Shown here piece after piece: positions 1-7,381 of a DNA stretch of 64,000 nt; position 1 is the stretch's first letter; each line of letters begins with the position of its first letter. The position numbers were made by a program, and so were the translations under genes. This DNA is from Streptomyces sp. (GTDB lineage: Bacteria > Actinomycetota > Actinomycetes > Streptomycetales > Streptomycetaceae). The notes under the pieces were generated by a model. The model had not been told where the DNA came from. It saw nothing but the letters and a program-made list of their open reading frames with translations, and searched no databases. The stretch spans positions 62,001-126,000 of the forward strand of contig NZ_JAEKKT010000140.1 of assembly GCF_019510245.1 (NCBI RefSeq), read 5' to 3'.

Positions 1-489
1 CAGGTCGGCCTGCCGGTGGGCGATGTTCCAGTCGCCGCAGACGACGACCTCGCGCCCGTCGGCGGCGGCCCGTTCGCGCAGGTCCTTCAGATGGGCAAGG
101 AACTCGCCCATGAAGCGGTACTTCTCGTCCTGCCGCCCGGTGCCCACCTCGCCGGAGGGGAGATAGAGGGAGGCGACGGTGACGCCGGGCAGATCGGCCT
201 CGACGTAGCGGCCGCTCGCGTCGAACTCGTCCGACCCGAAGCCGACGCGCACGCGGTCCGGCTCACGCCGGGTGTAGAGGGAGACTCCCGCGCGCCCCTT
301 GGCGGCCGCGGGGGCGTGCACCACGTGCCAGCCGCCGGGCGCGCGCACCTCCTCCGGGAGCTGCTGCGGCTCGGCGCGCACCTCCTGGAGGCAGAGCACG
401 TCCGCGGAGGTCTCCGCGAGCCACTCCACGAAGCCCTTCTTGGCGGCGGCCCGCAGTCCGTTCACGTTCACCGAGGTCACAGTCAGCAC
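1..489 (-). CDS. xth: Exodeoxyribonuclease III (xth), 3' end cut by the window edge
   Basis: Reverse-strand gene whose first 163 codons are present; the C-terminal ~100 codons lie beyond base 1. It encodes the exonuclease III type AP endonuclease/3'-5' exonuclease of base-excision repair. Visible family motifs are the N-terminal LTVTSVNVNGLR, the metal-ligand motif LCLQEVR at about residues 34-40, and GDWNIAH near the edge of the window, which carries the catalytic Asp/Asn of this fold. GTG at 489 is taken as start; GTG at 480 is an alternative only three codons downstream. It is divergent from the GNAT gene at 560, with about 70 bp shared upstream. Function is clear; only the start and the missing end are uncertain. 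Confidence 0.93.
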   Translation of the reverse strand, partial: MLTVTSVNVNGLRAAAKKGFVEWLAETSADVLCLQEVRAEPQQLPEEVRAPGGWHVVHAPAAAKGRAGVSLYTRREPDRVRVGFGSDEFDASGRYVEADLPGVTVASLYLPSGEVGTGRQDEKYRFMGEFLAHLKDLRERAAADGREVVVCGDWNIAHRQADL

Positions 490-559
490 GCGGGAACGAT
501 ACCGGCACACTGGACGGAGTCCCGATGTCCACCGCGGTCGCCGCCTGCACGAATATACG

Positions 560-1057
560 ATGCCTCACATGAATATACGCCCGGTTGCCTTCGACCACCC
601 CGACGCCGTCAAGCTGAACGACGAGGTCCAGGCCGAGTACCAGCTGCGCTACGGCGACGGCGGCGACGCCACCGTCCTCGACACGGCCGACTTCGAGCCG
701 CCCAACGGCGTCTACCTGATCGCGTACGACGAGTCCGGCCGCCCGGTGGCGACCGGCGGCTGGCGCAGCCAGGACGCGAACGGCGAGGGCAACGAGGACG
801 GCGACGCCGAGCTCAAGCGCATGTTCGTCGTCGAGGCGATGCGCGGCCGGGGCCTCGCCCGCCGGATGCTCGCGGCCCTGGAGGCCGACGCCCGCGCGGC
901 CGGCCGCCTCCGCATGGTCCTGGAGACCGGTACCAAGCAGCCGGAGGCCATCGCCCTGTACACCTCCAGCGGCTACGAACCGTGCACCAAGTTCGGCTAC
1001 TACCGCCACTACGAGTCGAGCCGCTGCTTCGCGAAGGCCCTGCGGGCGGATCTGTAG
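560..1057 (+). CDS. GNAT family N-acetyltransferase
   Basis: A 165-residue single-domain GNAT protein. The acetyl-CoA pyrophosphate-binding loop is seen as RGRGLARRMLAALEADAR at about residues 94-111, preceded by the beta-strand LKRMFVV and followed by the typical LYTSSGYEPC segment. The substrate is unknown. ATG at 560 (MPHMNIRPV) is chosen; ATG at 569 (MNIRPV) is almost as good because neither has a strong Shine-Dalgarno. The start region carries a direct repeat GAATATACG (551-559 and 571-579), unusually AT-rich for this genome. It ends 13 bp before the convergent NTF2-like gene. Confidence 0.85.
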   Translation: MPHMNIRPVAFDHPDAVKLNDEVQAEYQLRYGDGGDATVLDTADFEPPNGVYLIAYDESGRPVATGGWRSQDANGEGNEDGDAELKRMFVVEAMRGRGLARRMLAALEADARAAGRLRMVLETGTKQPEAIALYTSSGYEPCTKFGYYRHYESSRCFAKALRADL

Positions 1058-1070
1058 GGCCGTCGCGCGC

Positions 1071-1445
1071 TCAAGGGTGCCGGTGGTAGGCCTTGTTGGC
1101 GATGCGCCAGCCGTCGTCGCCGCGGACCAGCAGGAAGATGTCGGTGAACGTGTCCGCGCCGTGGAAGAGCGTCATGGCCGCGGTGGCGACGGTGCCGTGG
1201 ACATCGACGGTGTCGATGCGGCGGGAGCGCGCCGGTTCGTCCCGGGCGGGCCGGCCCGGGAAGAGCGCGCAGTACCGGTCGAGGGACCACGAGACGAATG
1301 CACCGTCCCGGATCCCCTCGATGTGCGCGGTGGGCAGGAACGCGTCGCGGAAGTGGGCGGGGTCGCCGGTGGCGTGCCCGCGGATGTAGGCCTGGAGCGG
1401 TTCGAGCACGGCACCGTCCGCGGCAGTCGTGTGTGGTGCGGTCAT
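1071..1445 (-). CDS. NTF2/SnoaL-like protein (putative lumazine-binding family)
   Basis: A 124-residue protein with the cone-shaped NTF2-like pattern: an N-terminal helix with LQAYIRGHATGDPAHFRDAFLPTAHIEG split over residues 16-43, then strands ending in LLVRGDDGWRIANKAYH near the C-terminus. Relatives are often called nuclear transport factor 2 family or putative lumazine-binding proteins; a catalytic role cannot be assigned. ATG at 1445 is the only sensible start. It is divergent from a LysR regulator, with 93 bp between starts that contain two inverted repeats, so it is the likely target of that regulator (inference). Confidence 0.8.
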   Translation of the reverse strand: MTAPHTTAADGAVLEPLQAYIRGHATGDPAHFRDAFLPTAHIEGIRDGAFVSWSLDRYCALFPGRPARDEPARSRRIDTVDVHGTVATAAMTLFHGADTFTDIFLLVRGDDGWRIANKAYHRHP

Positions 1446-1451
1446 ACGGGC

Positions 1452-1510
1452 CACGGTGCTGCACCGTGACGGCTGCGACAAGCGCAGATCTCGCAGGGCA
1501 GCTCTGCGAG
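1452..1510. promoter_or_regulatory. Two inverted repeats in the LysR/NTF2-like divergent region
   Basis: Seen directly: CACGGTG-CTG-CACCGTG at 1452-1468 (7-3-7, perfect) and CTCGCAG-N7-CTGCGAG at 1490-1510 (7-7-7, perfect). The first lies just upstream of the NTF2-like start, the second 28 bp upstream of the LysR start. Position and symmetry suit LysR recognition and activation sites, but no binding has been shown. Confidence 0.5.
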
Positions 1511-1538
1511 GAGCGCATACCGGCTGGATACTGGGGTC

Positions 1539-2525
1539 GTGGAGCTGACGGTGTGGCGGACCTTCGTGACCGTGTGCCGGCTCGGGTCGCTGTCGGCGGC
1601 GGCCGCCGAGCTGAACCACACGCAGTCGGCCGTCTCCCGGCAGATCGCCGGGCTGGAGCGGCAGCTCGGCGTGGAGCTGCTGGAGCGCCATGCGCGCGGC
1701 GTGCGCGCGACACCGGCCGGCGAGGTGTTCCGGCGCCATGCCCTGGCCACGCTCACCGAGGCGGACCGCGCGGTTCGCGCCGTACGGGATGTCGGGGGCG
1801 GGGCGTTCGAGCGGCCTCTGGCGGTCGGTGCGACGCCCTCTCTGGCCGCGGGGATGGTCCCCGAGGCCGTCCGGGCCCTGCTCCGGCGATCCGGGTCCGT
1901 CCGCTGGAGCCTGCTGCCCGGTCTCAGCGCGCAGCTGCACGACCGCGTGATCGCCGGCGATCTCGACATCGCCGTCGTCACCGACGCACCGCCCGGGCTG
2001 CCCCACGACCAGCGGGTCGAGCACCGGTTTCTCGGGCTGGACGACATGGTCGTCGTACTGCCCGTCGGTCATCCGCAGGCCGGGCGCGGCCCCGTGCCCA
2101 TGCAGGCGCTGGCCGACCAGATCTGGGTCGAGGACAACGACGGGTCGGCGGCGCTCCTGCGCCTGCATGCCGCCCGCGCCGGGGTCGATGCCCGTATCGA
2201 TCTCACGGCGGCCGATCTGCCCGGCAAGCTGGCCCTGGTCGCGACCGGTCACGCCATCGCGCTGATACCCGGTGTGCTGACGGGCGCGCTGCGGACCGAC
2301 GTCACCACCGTGCCCCTCGTCGATCCCCCGGCCCGTGGGATCTACGCGATCACACCACGCCGCGACCCCCACCCCTTCGCAGTGCCCCTGCTCGACCACC
2401 TCGCCGCGGCCTTCGCCGCGCTCCGCCCGGCCCAAGCCGCGCACCGGCCGGTCGAGTCGGACACGGCGGTGGCCTACGGAGCGTCAGCCGATCGCGCTCG
2501 GCGGGGATCCCGGCGGCGCACCTGA
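1539..2525 (+). CDS. LysR family transcriptional regulator
   Basis: A 328-residue LysR-type regulator. The N-terminal winged HTH spans about residues 1-60 (VCRLGSLSAAAAELNHTQSA, then VSRQIAGLERQLG) and is followed by a periplasmic-binding-protein-like effector domain starting near residue 88 (RPLAVGATPSLAAG). The last ~40 residues are a disordered, charged tail beyond the usual ~300. GTG at 1539 is the start. Divergent from the NTF2-like gene at 1445, the classic arrangement for a LysR protein and its target. The ligand is unknown. Confidence 0.9.
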   Translation: MELTVWRTFVTVCRLGSLSAAAAELNHTQSAVSRQIAGLERQLGVELLERHARGVRATPAGEVFRRHALATLTEADRAVRAVRDVGGGAFERPLAVGATPSLAAGMVPEAVRALLRRSGSVRWSLLPGLSAQLHDRVIAGDLDIAVVTDAPPGLPHDQRVEHRFLGLDDMVVVLPVGHPQAGRGPVPMQALADQIWVEDNDGSAALLRLHAARAGVDARIDLTAADLPGKLALVATGHAIALIPGVLTGALRTDVTTVPLVDPPARGIYAITPRRDPHPFAVPLLDHLAAAFAALRPAQAAHRPVESDTAVAYGASADRARRGSRRRT

Positions 2526-2580
2526 GTCCGGGTGTGACAGATGCGATACGGATACACGGCAGTCGCCCTGAGAACGACGA

Positions 2581-2615
2581 AGACCCCGCCCGATCTTTAC
2601 GATCGTGCGGGGTCT
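2581..2615 (-). terminator. Terminator of tRNA-Ala
   Basis: AGACCCCGC at 2581-2589 pairs with GCGGGGTCT at 2607-2615, and an inner CGATC/GATCG extends the stem. It lies directly downstream of the reverse-strand tRNA, and 55 bp past the LysR stop, so it may serve both. Confidence 0.75.
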
Positions 2616-2625
2616 CACCGTGCAG

Positions 2626-2699
2626 TGGACCTGAGGGGATTTGAACCCCTGGCCCCCTCGATGCGAACGAGGTGCGCTACCGGACTGCGCCACAGGCCC
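2626..2699 (-). tRNA. tRNA-Ala (anticodon CGC)
   Basis: Read on the reverse strand this 74-nt segment folds as a complete cloverleaf: acceptor GGGCCTG/CAGGTCC, D stem GCGC/GCGC, anticodon stem CCTCG/CGAGG with the loop TTCGCAT (anticodon CGC, reading GCG), and T stem AGGGG/CCCCT with loop TTCAAAT. The acceptor contains the G3-U70 wobble pair, the known alanine identity element, and A73 is the discriminator. CCA is not encoded. A -10-like TAGAGT lies at 2719-2714 on the same strand. Confidence 0.97.
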
Positions 2700-2803
2700 T
2701 TGCAACGAGTGAAACTCTAGCATCCCCGTCGGGGTGCTTGGAAATCCGTTCCCTGACTGGTCAGCCGCGGGGTGCCGAGGCGCCCCGCGCCCTCGCCGTC
2801 AGG

Positions 2804-4051
2804 TCATTCGTTGGCCGCGCGGGGGCGGTCGCCGTCCTCGTACTGGTCGAAGAGGGGCGTGCGGCCGCGTTCGCGGGCCCGGCGGGCGGAGGCCGCTCGG
2901 CGTGCGTCGGTCCGGCCGCCGGCCGGGACCGCCTTGTCGTCGGCGGCGCGCTCCGCCTCCTCCGCCTCGGCCTCGGCCTCGGGCGCCGCCTGCCTGGTCT
3001 CCTGCTCCGGTACGACGGCGCTGGACCGCGCCGAGCTCCACGCGTCCGGCGCCCCGAGGTCCACGTCGGAGGTGGCGCGCGGCGCGACCGGTGCGGTCAC
3101 GTACGTCGGCAGGGGCACCGGCACCGGGTCCCAGCTGTCCCCGTGCCCGGGCCGGCGCTGCCGCTCGCGCTGCTGGTCGACCCACTCGGCGTGGTCGGTC
3201 TGCTCGACGAGGGCGCGCCGGTCGGCGGCGAGTGCGGACAGGCCGGGGTCGGTCCCGGTCCCTGGTCCCTCCTCCGGTTCGTCCGCGCCGACGCCGGCCG
3301 GGTCGAGGGGCGCGCGCCGGCGCGGCTGGCGCTCCCGCAACCGCTGTGCGGCGGCTTCGGCCTGACGCCGGTCCATCTGGTAGGCGAAGCGCCGGCGCTC
3401 CTGTGCGCGCAGGTAGGCGATGTAGGCGCTGAGCATGACGGCGGGCACGCCCGGTGCCCACAGGAACGCGAGCCCTCCGACGGCGGCGACGATCGCGCCC
3501 AGTGTGAAGGCGACGAAGAGCATGACGGTGGTGCGCCGACGGCGGGCGAGCGCCTTCGAGCGCCGGGCGCGTTCCGCGGCCGCCTGTGCGGAGGGGGCGC
3601 GCCGGGGGGTCGGAATCTGCCTGCGGGCGGACGTGGCGCCCGACTTGGGCGCGGGCGTGGAGGCGGATGCCGGGGCCGGTACCGATGCGGGGCCTGCCTG
3701 GCGGGGCGGCGCGGAGGCGGACCTGGCCGCCGGCGCGGACGCCTCCTGCTCCACCTCCGCCCGGACCTGACGGCGGGTCGGAGGCATGGCGAAGGCCCGG
3801 ACGTCCACCGAGTCGGTGGCGGCGTCCGGTTCACCGGCGTCCTGCTCCCCCTCCGAGGCGGAGCGCGCCCGTAGGTCCCTGGCGTACCGACGCTCCATCC
3901 CCGCCCGTCCGGACAGCAGCCGGATGGCGGTGCTGAAGCGTTCCGTCGGACGGGCCTCGTTCAGCTCGTCCTGCCTACGGAGCCACATCGGCACCAAGTA
4001 GGCGGCCCAGGCCCCGACAATGACTGCGTAGATGAGGCCGCTGCTGCTCAC
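2804..4051 (-). CDS. glpR: Gephyrin-like molybdotransferase receptor GlpR (membrane protein)
   Basis: A 415-residue actinobacterial membrane protein. The N-terminus is a TM segment (GLIYAVIVGAWAAYLVPMWL, residues 5-24) followed by RRQDELNEARPTERFS, then a long Ala/Pro/Arg-rich cytoplasmic region, a pair of TM helices near residues 175-215 (TVMLFVAFTLGAIVA and VMLSAYIAYLRA), and a disordered charged tail. This architecture matches GlpR, which in corynebacteria recruits Glp and FtsZ to the membrane at the divisome (known for the family). The Glp homologue is five genes upstream in the same run. The name should not be confused with the glycerol repressor GlpR. Confidence 0.85.
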   Translation of the reverse strand: MSSSGLIYAVIVGAWAAYLVPMWLRRQDELNEARPTERFSTAIRLLSGRAGMERRYARDLRARSASEGEQDAGEPDAATDSVDVRAFAMPPTRRQVRAEVEQEASAPAARSASAPPRQAGPASVPAPASASTPAPKSGATSARRQIPTPRRAPSAQAAAERARRSKALARRRRTTVMLFVAFTLGAIVAAVGGLAFLWAPGVPAVMLSAYIAYLRAQERRRFAYQMDRRQAEAAAQRLRERQPRRRAPLDPAGVGADEPEEGPGTGTDPGLSALAADRRALVEQTDHAEWVDQQRERQRRPGHGDSWDPVPVPLPTYVTAPVAPRATSDVDLGAPDAWSSARSSAVVPEQETRQAAPEAEAEAEEAERAADDKAVPAGGRTDARRAASARRARERGRTPLFDQYEDGDRPRAANE

Positions 4052-4110
4052 GCCTCACACGGTAGAGGCGCGAATTCAACGCCCCGAGACGGTCAAGAAC
4101 CGATCAATTT

Positions 4111-4133
4111 CGAACAAGCATTCAATTTGTTCG
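4111..4133. promoter_or_regulatory. Inverted repeat CGAACAA-N9-TTGTTCG upstream of glpR
   Basis: A perfect 7-9-7 inverted repeat sits in an AT-rich patch between the GNAT stop at 4135 and the glpR start at 4051. It could be an operator for glpR or a weak terminator for the upstream genes; no T-run follows, which favours the operator. Confidence 0.4.
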
Positions 4134-4134
4134 A

Positions 4135-4815
4135 CTAGCCGGGATTCCCTGGAGTGTTCTGCGGATTGCGGGGCACCTGCGGAGAGGTGCCCGTGCCCGC
4201 CGGGCCCGGTGCCTTCGCGGACGCGCTCTGGGAGCGTGCCCGCTGCCAGCGGCCGAGCAACCCCTCGGGCACCTCTTCCGCGGTGAGGGCGAAGACGAGG
4301 TGGTCGCGCCAGGCGCCGTCGATGTGGAGATAACGCGGCCGCAGCCCCTCCTCGCGGAATCCGAGTTTCTCCACGACCCGGCGGCTGGGCCGGTTCTCGG
4401 GGCGAATGCAGACCTCGATGCGGTGCAGACCGACGGTGCGGAAACAGTGGTCCACCACGAGCGCGACGGCCGTCGGCATCACCCCGCGGCCGGCCACCGA
4501 CTGGTCCACCCAGTAGCCGACGTGCCCCGAACACATCGACCCCCAGGTGATCCCGGCGACGGTCAACTGCCCGACCAGGCGCCCCTGGTACTCGATGACG
4601 AACGGCAGCATGCGCCCCGCGTTCGCCTCGGACCGCAGGTGCCGGACCATCTGCCGGTAGGTCGGCCGGTGGACTATGGGCCCGCTGGGCGTGGGCGGCG
4701 GGATGGTGGCCTCCCAGGGGCGCAGCCAGTCGCGGTTGCGCCGGTTGACCTCGCGCCAGGCCCGCTGGTCACGCACCCTTATGGGCCGGAGGACGACGTC
4801 GCCGTCCACCAGCAC
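4135..4815 (-). CDS. RimJ/RimL-type GNAT acetyltransferase
   Basis: A protein of 226 residues of the ribosomal-protein N-terminal acetyltransferase class. Family features are LRPIRVRDQRAWREVNRRNR near the N-terminus, VIEYQGRLVGQLTVAGI in the core, the CoA loop QSVAGRGVMPTAVALVVDH, and IEVCIRPENRPSRRVVEKLG with the typical NxxSxxxxEKLG end. The listed start is GTG 4815. The reading frame is open and family-like a few codons upstream (LNSPSWPV, from a CTG at 4839), so a non-canonical start behind the GTGGGGG sequence is possible. It follows mog with almost no gap and precedes glpR, a linkage common in actinobacteria. Confidence 0.85.
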   Translation of the reverse strand: MLVDGDVVLRPIRVRDQRAWREVNRRNRDWLRPWEATIPPPTPSGPIVHRPTYRQMVRHLRSEANAGRMLPFVIEYQGRLVGQLTVAGITWGSMCSGHVGYWVDQSVAGRGVMPTAVALVVDHCFRTVGLHRIEVCIRPENRPSRRVVEKLGFREEGLRPRYLHIDGAWRDHLVFALTAEEVPEGLLGRWQRARSQSASAKAPGPAGTGTSPQVPRNPQNTPGNPG

Positions 4816-4835
4816 GACGGGCCAGGATGGGCTGT

Positions 4836-5372
4836 TCAGCTCGCACCCCCACTGCTGGGTCCCGGGTGGTCCCCGCCGCGGATCTGGTCGACGGCGTGCG
4901 CCAGCAGCGGTTCCAGGACGGCCAGGCCGTCCCGCACCCCGCCGGTGGACCCCGGAAGGTTGACGATCAGTGTCCGTCCCGCCACCCCTGCCAGGCCCCG
5001 GGAGAGCGCGGCGGTGGGCACCTTCTCCCGTCCGAACGCCCTGACGGCCTCGGCGATGCCCGGCACCTCGTAGTCGAGCACCGCGCGGGTCGCCTCCGGC
5101 GTGCGGTCCGTGGGCGAGATGCCGGTGCCGCCGGTGGTGACGACGACGTCGTACCCCGCCTCGACCCCCGCGCGCAGCGCGGCCGCCACGGGTTCCCCGT
5201 CGGGCACGACCTGCGGCCCGTCCACGCCGAACCCGAGGTTCGCCAGGCCCGCCGCGACCAGCGGTCCGCCCCTGTCCTCGTAGACACCGGCGGCGGCCCG
5301 GTTGGAGGCGGTCACGACCAGCGCGCGATACGGCGCGCGCGGCGCACCGTCGGCGGACGGCCCGGCGTTCAC
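4836..5372 (-). CDS. mog: MogA/MoaB family molybdenum cofactor biosynthesis protein
   Basis: A 178-residue protein of the molybdopterin adenylyltransferase fold, which activates molybdopterin with ATP before metal insertion. Diagnostic residues are ALVVTASNRAAAGVYEDRGG at about 17-36, VVTTGGTGISPTDRTPEA at about 77-94 and RTLIVNLPGSTGGVRDGL at about 134-151. GTG at 5372 overlaps the moaC stop in GTGA, so translation is probably coupled. It belongs to the galU-glp-moaC-mog run. Confidence 0.93.
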   Translation of the reverse strand: MNAGPSADGAPRAPYRALVVTASNRAAAGVYEDRGGPLVAAGLANLGFGVDGPQVVPDGEPVAAALRAGVEAGYDVVVTTGGTGISPTDRTPEATRAVLDYEVPGIAEAVRAFGREKVPTAALSRGLAGVAGRTLIVNLPGSTGGVRDGLAVLEPLLAHAVDQIRGGDHPGPSSGGAS

Positions 5373-5881
5373 GCCCGGCTCCAGTCGCCCGACTTCCCGC
5401 CCGTCTTCTCCTCCACGCGTACGTCCGTGATGACCGCTCCCTTGTCGACCGCCTTGACCATGTCGATCACGGTGAGCGCCGCGACGGAGACCGCCGTGAG
5501 CGCCTCCATCTCGACACCCGTGCGGTCCGTCGTCCGCACCGTGGCCAGGATCTCCACCGCGTCGTCCGCGACCGCCAGATCCAGTTTCACACCGGAGAGG
5601 GCCAAGGGGTGACACAGCGGGATCAGGTCCGGGGTGCGTTTGGCCCCCATGATCCCGGCGATGCGCGCAGTGGCGAGGGCGTCGCCCTTCGGAACGCCCT
5701 CGCCGCGCAGCAACTCGACCACGCGGGGCGAGACGAGGACCCGTCCGCTGGCGCGGGCGGTGCGCGCGGTCACGTCCTTGCCGGACACGTCGACCATGCG
5801 GGCGGCGCCCGCGTCGTCGAGGTGCGTCAGCCGGTCTGGCACAGAGGGTCCGGGGGTGTCCCCCCGGGAGGGCTCGGTCAT
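5369..5881 (-). CDS. moaC: Cyclic pyranopterin monophosphate synthase MoaC
   Basis: A 170-residue MoaC, which converts 3',8-cyclo-7,8-dihydro-GTP to cyclic pyranopterin monophosphate in molybdenum-cofactor synthesis. Family landmarks: MVDVSGKDVTARTARASG near residue 29, the conserved IMGAKRTPDLIPLCHPLALS at about 78-97, GVEMEALTAVSVAALTVIDM and the catalytic-loop lysine region MVKAVDKG. ATG at 5881 gives the usual length. The stop overlaps the mog start by 4 bp. The 177-bp gap upstream to glp contains a strong hairpin. Confidence 0.95.
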   Translation of the reverse strand: MTEPSRGDTPGPSVPDRLTHLDDAGAARMVDVSGKDVTARTARASGRVLVSPRVVELLRGEGVPKGDALATARIAGIMGAKRTPDLIPLCHPLALSGVKLDLAVADDAVEILATVRTTDRTGVEMEALTAVSVAALTVIDMVKAVDKGAVITDVRVEEKTGGKSGDWSRA

Positions 5882-6022
5882 GCTGTGTAGCGCTCCTCGT
5901 CCTGGCCCGTCGCGGTGCGGCGCTCGGGCCTGCTGTGCGCGACACGGTACCGCCAAGACGGTCCGCACCAGCGGGCAGGACCGTCCGGCGGACCGGTACG
6001 CGTGCGTGGCGGAACGGCGGGA

Positions 6023-6045
6023 CGTCCGGCGGATGCCGCCGGACG
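6023..6045. terminator. Hairpin downstream of glp
   Basis: CGTCCGGCGG-ATG-CCGCCGGACG, a perfect 10-bp stem with a 3-nt loop, sits 14 bp past the glp stop and before moaC. It may attenuate or terminate between glp and moaC. No T-run is present. Confidence 0.5.
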
Positions 6046-6058
6046 GACCGGACCCCCG

Positions 6059-7381
6059 TCAGCCGAGCAGGACCACCTCGACGTCGGTGCCGGGCTCCAC
6101 GGACTCCACGTCCTCGGGTACGACGATCAGCGCGTCGGCGTGCGCCAGGGCGGCGACCAGGTGCGAACCGGCGCCGCCCACCGCGGTCACCTCGCCGTCG
6201 GCGTAGGTCCCGCGCAGGAACTGCCTGCGCCCCTTGGGCGAGCCGAGCGCCTTGCCGGCCCTGAGGGTCGCCGTGGTGCGGGGCCGGTGGACGTCGTCGA
6301 GGCCCATCAGGGTGCGGATGGCGGGCCGCACGAACAGCTCGAAGGAGACGTACGACGACACGGGGTTGCCCGGAAGCGCCAGCAGCGGCGTGTGGTCGGG
6401 GCCGATGGTGCCGAAGCCCTGGGGCTTGCCGGGCTGCATGGCGAGCTTGCGGAAGTCGATGCCGCTGCCCGGCTCGTCCTCGTCGCCGACGTGCGCCAGG
6501 GCCTCCTTGACGACGTCGTACGCGCCCACGCTGACACCGCCGGTGGTGACCACCAGGTCGGCGCGGACGAGCTGGTCCTCGATGGTGGCGCGGAGGGTCT
6601 CGGCGTCGTCGACGACGGCGCCCACCCGGTAGGCGATGGCGCCCGCGTCCCGGGCGGCGGCGGTGAGGGCGAAGCTGTTGGAGTCGTAGATCTGGCCGCT
6701 GCCGAGCGCCTCGTCGGGCTGGACGAGTTCGCTGCCGGTGGAGACGACGACCACGCGCGGGCGCGGGCGCACGCGTGCCGTGCCGCGGCCGATCGCGGCG
6801 AGCAGCGCGATCTGCGGCGGGCCGAGGACGGTGCCGGCCGCCAGGGCGAGATCGCCGGCCTTCACGTCGCTGCCCCGCGCGCGCACGTGCGCGCGTGCCT
6901 CGGCCGGCCGGTGCACGCGCACGTGCCCCTCGGCGCCCTCGGGCGCGAGGCTGCGCGCCCGCATCCCGGCGACCGGTCCCTCGCCGAGTCCGCCGTCGGT
7001 CCACTCCACGGGAACGACGGCCTCGGCGCGGGGCGGCAGCGGGGCGCCGGTCATGATCCGGACCGCCTGGCCGGGGCCCACCGGGGTCAGCTCGGCCGCG
7101 CCCGCCGCGACGTCCCCGACGACCTCCAGGACGGCCGGGAACTCCTCGCTCGCGCCCGCCACGTCCGCGACCCGTACCGCGTACCCGTCCATGGAGCTGT
7201 TGTCGAACGGCGGCAGCGAGAGAGGCACCGTGACGTCGTCGACGAGGACGCAGCCCTGGGCGTCGAGGAGTTGCAGCTCGATGGGTTCCAGGGGGCGGAC
7301 GGCGGTGAGGATGTCCTCCAGGTGCTCGTCCACCGACCACAGGTGGTCCGGGCCGGCGGGGCGGGTCGCGGTGCTGCTCAA
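6059..7381 (-). CDS. glp: Gephyrin-like molybdotransferase Glp (MoeA paralogue)
   Basis: A 440-residue MoeA/gephyrin-type protein. MoeA domains are seen in order: N-terminal PPFDNSSMDGYAVR at about 46-59, RIMTGAPLPPRAEAVVPVE at about 108-126, the MoCF-fold segment VVVSTGSELVQP, VVTTGGVSVGAYDVVKEAL at about 238-256, LALPGNPVSSYVSFELF at about 316-332, and a C-terminal domain IV. In corynebacteria this actinobacterial form (Glp) binds FtsZ and acts with GlpR in division; glpR lies in the same run, which supports that name over plain MoeA. Start TTG at 7381 overlaps the galU stop in TTGA, so expression is coupled to galU. Confidence 0.88.
   Translation of the reverse strand: MSSTATRPAGPDHLWSVDEHLEDILTAVRPLEPIELQLLDAQGCVLVDDVTVPLSLPPFDNSSMDGYAVRVADVAGASEEFPAVLEVVGDVAAGAAELTPVGPGQAVRIMTGAPLPPRAEAVVPVEWTDGGLGEGPVAGMRARSLAPEGAEGHVRVHRPAEARAHVRARGSDVKAGDLALAAGTVLGPPQIALLAAIGRGTARVRPRPRVVVVSTGSELVQPDEALGSGQIYDSNSFALTAAARDAGAIAYRVGAVVDDAETLRATIEDQLVRADLVVTTGGVSVGAYDVVKEALAHVGDEDEPGSGIDFRKLAMQPGKPQGFGTIGPDHTPLLALPGNPVSSYVSFELFVRPAIRTLMGLDDVHRPRTTATLRAGKALGSPKGRRQFLRGTYADGEVTAVGGAGSHLVAALAHADALIVVPEDVESVEPGTDVEVVLLG

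Noticed and set aside
4836..7340. An 834-codon reverse frame spanning glp, moaC and mog
   Set aside because: Its upstream part is an out-of-frame reading of glp and moaC; only the terminal 178 codons (mog) are real.
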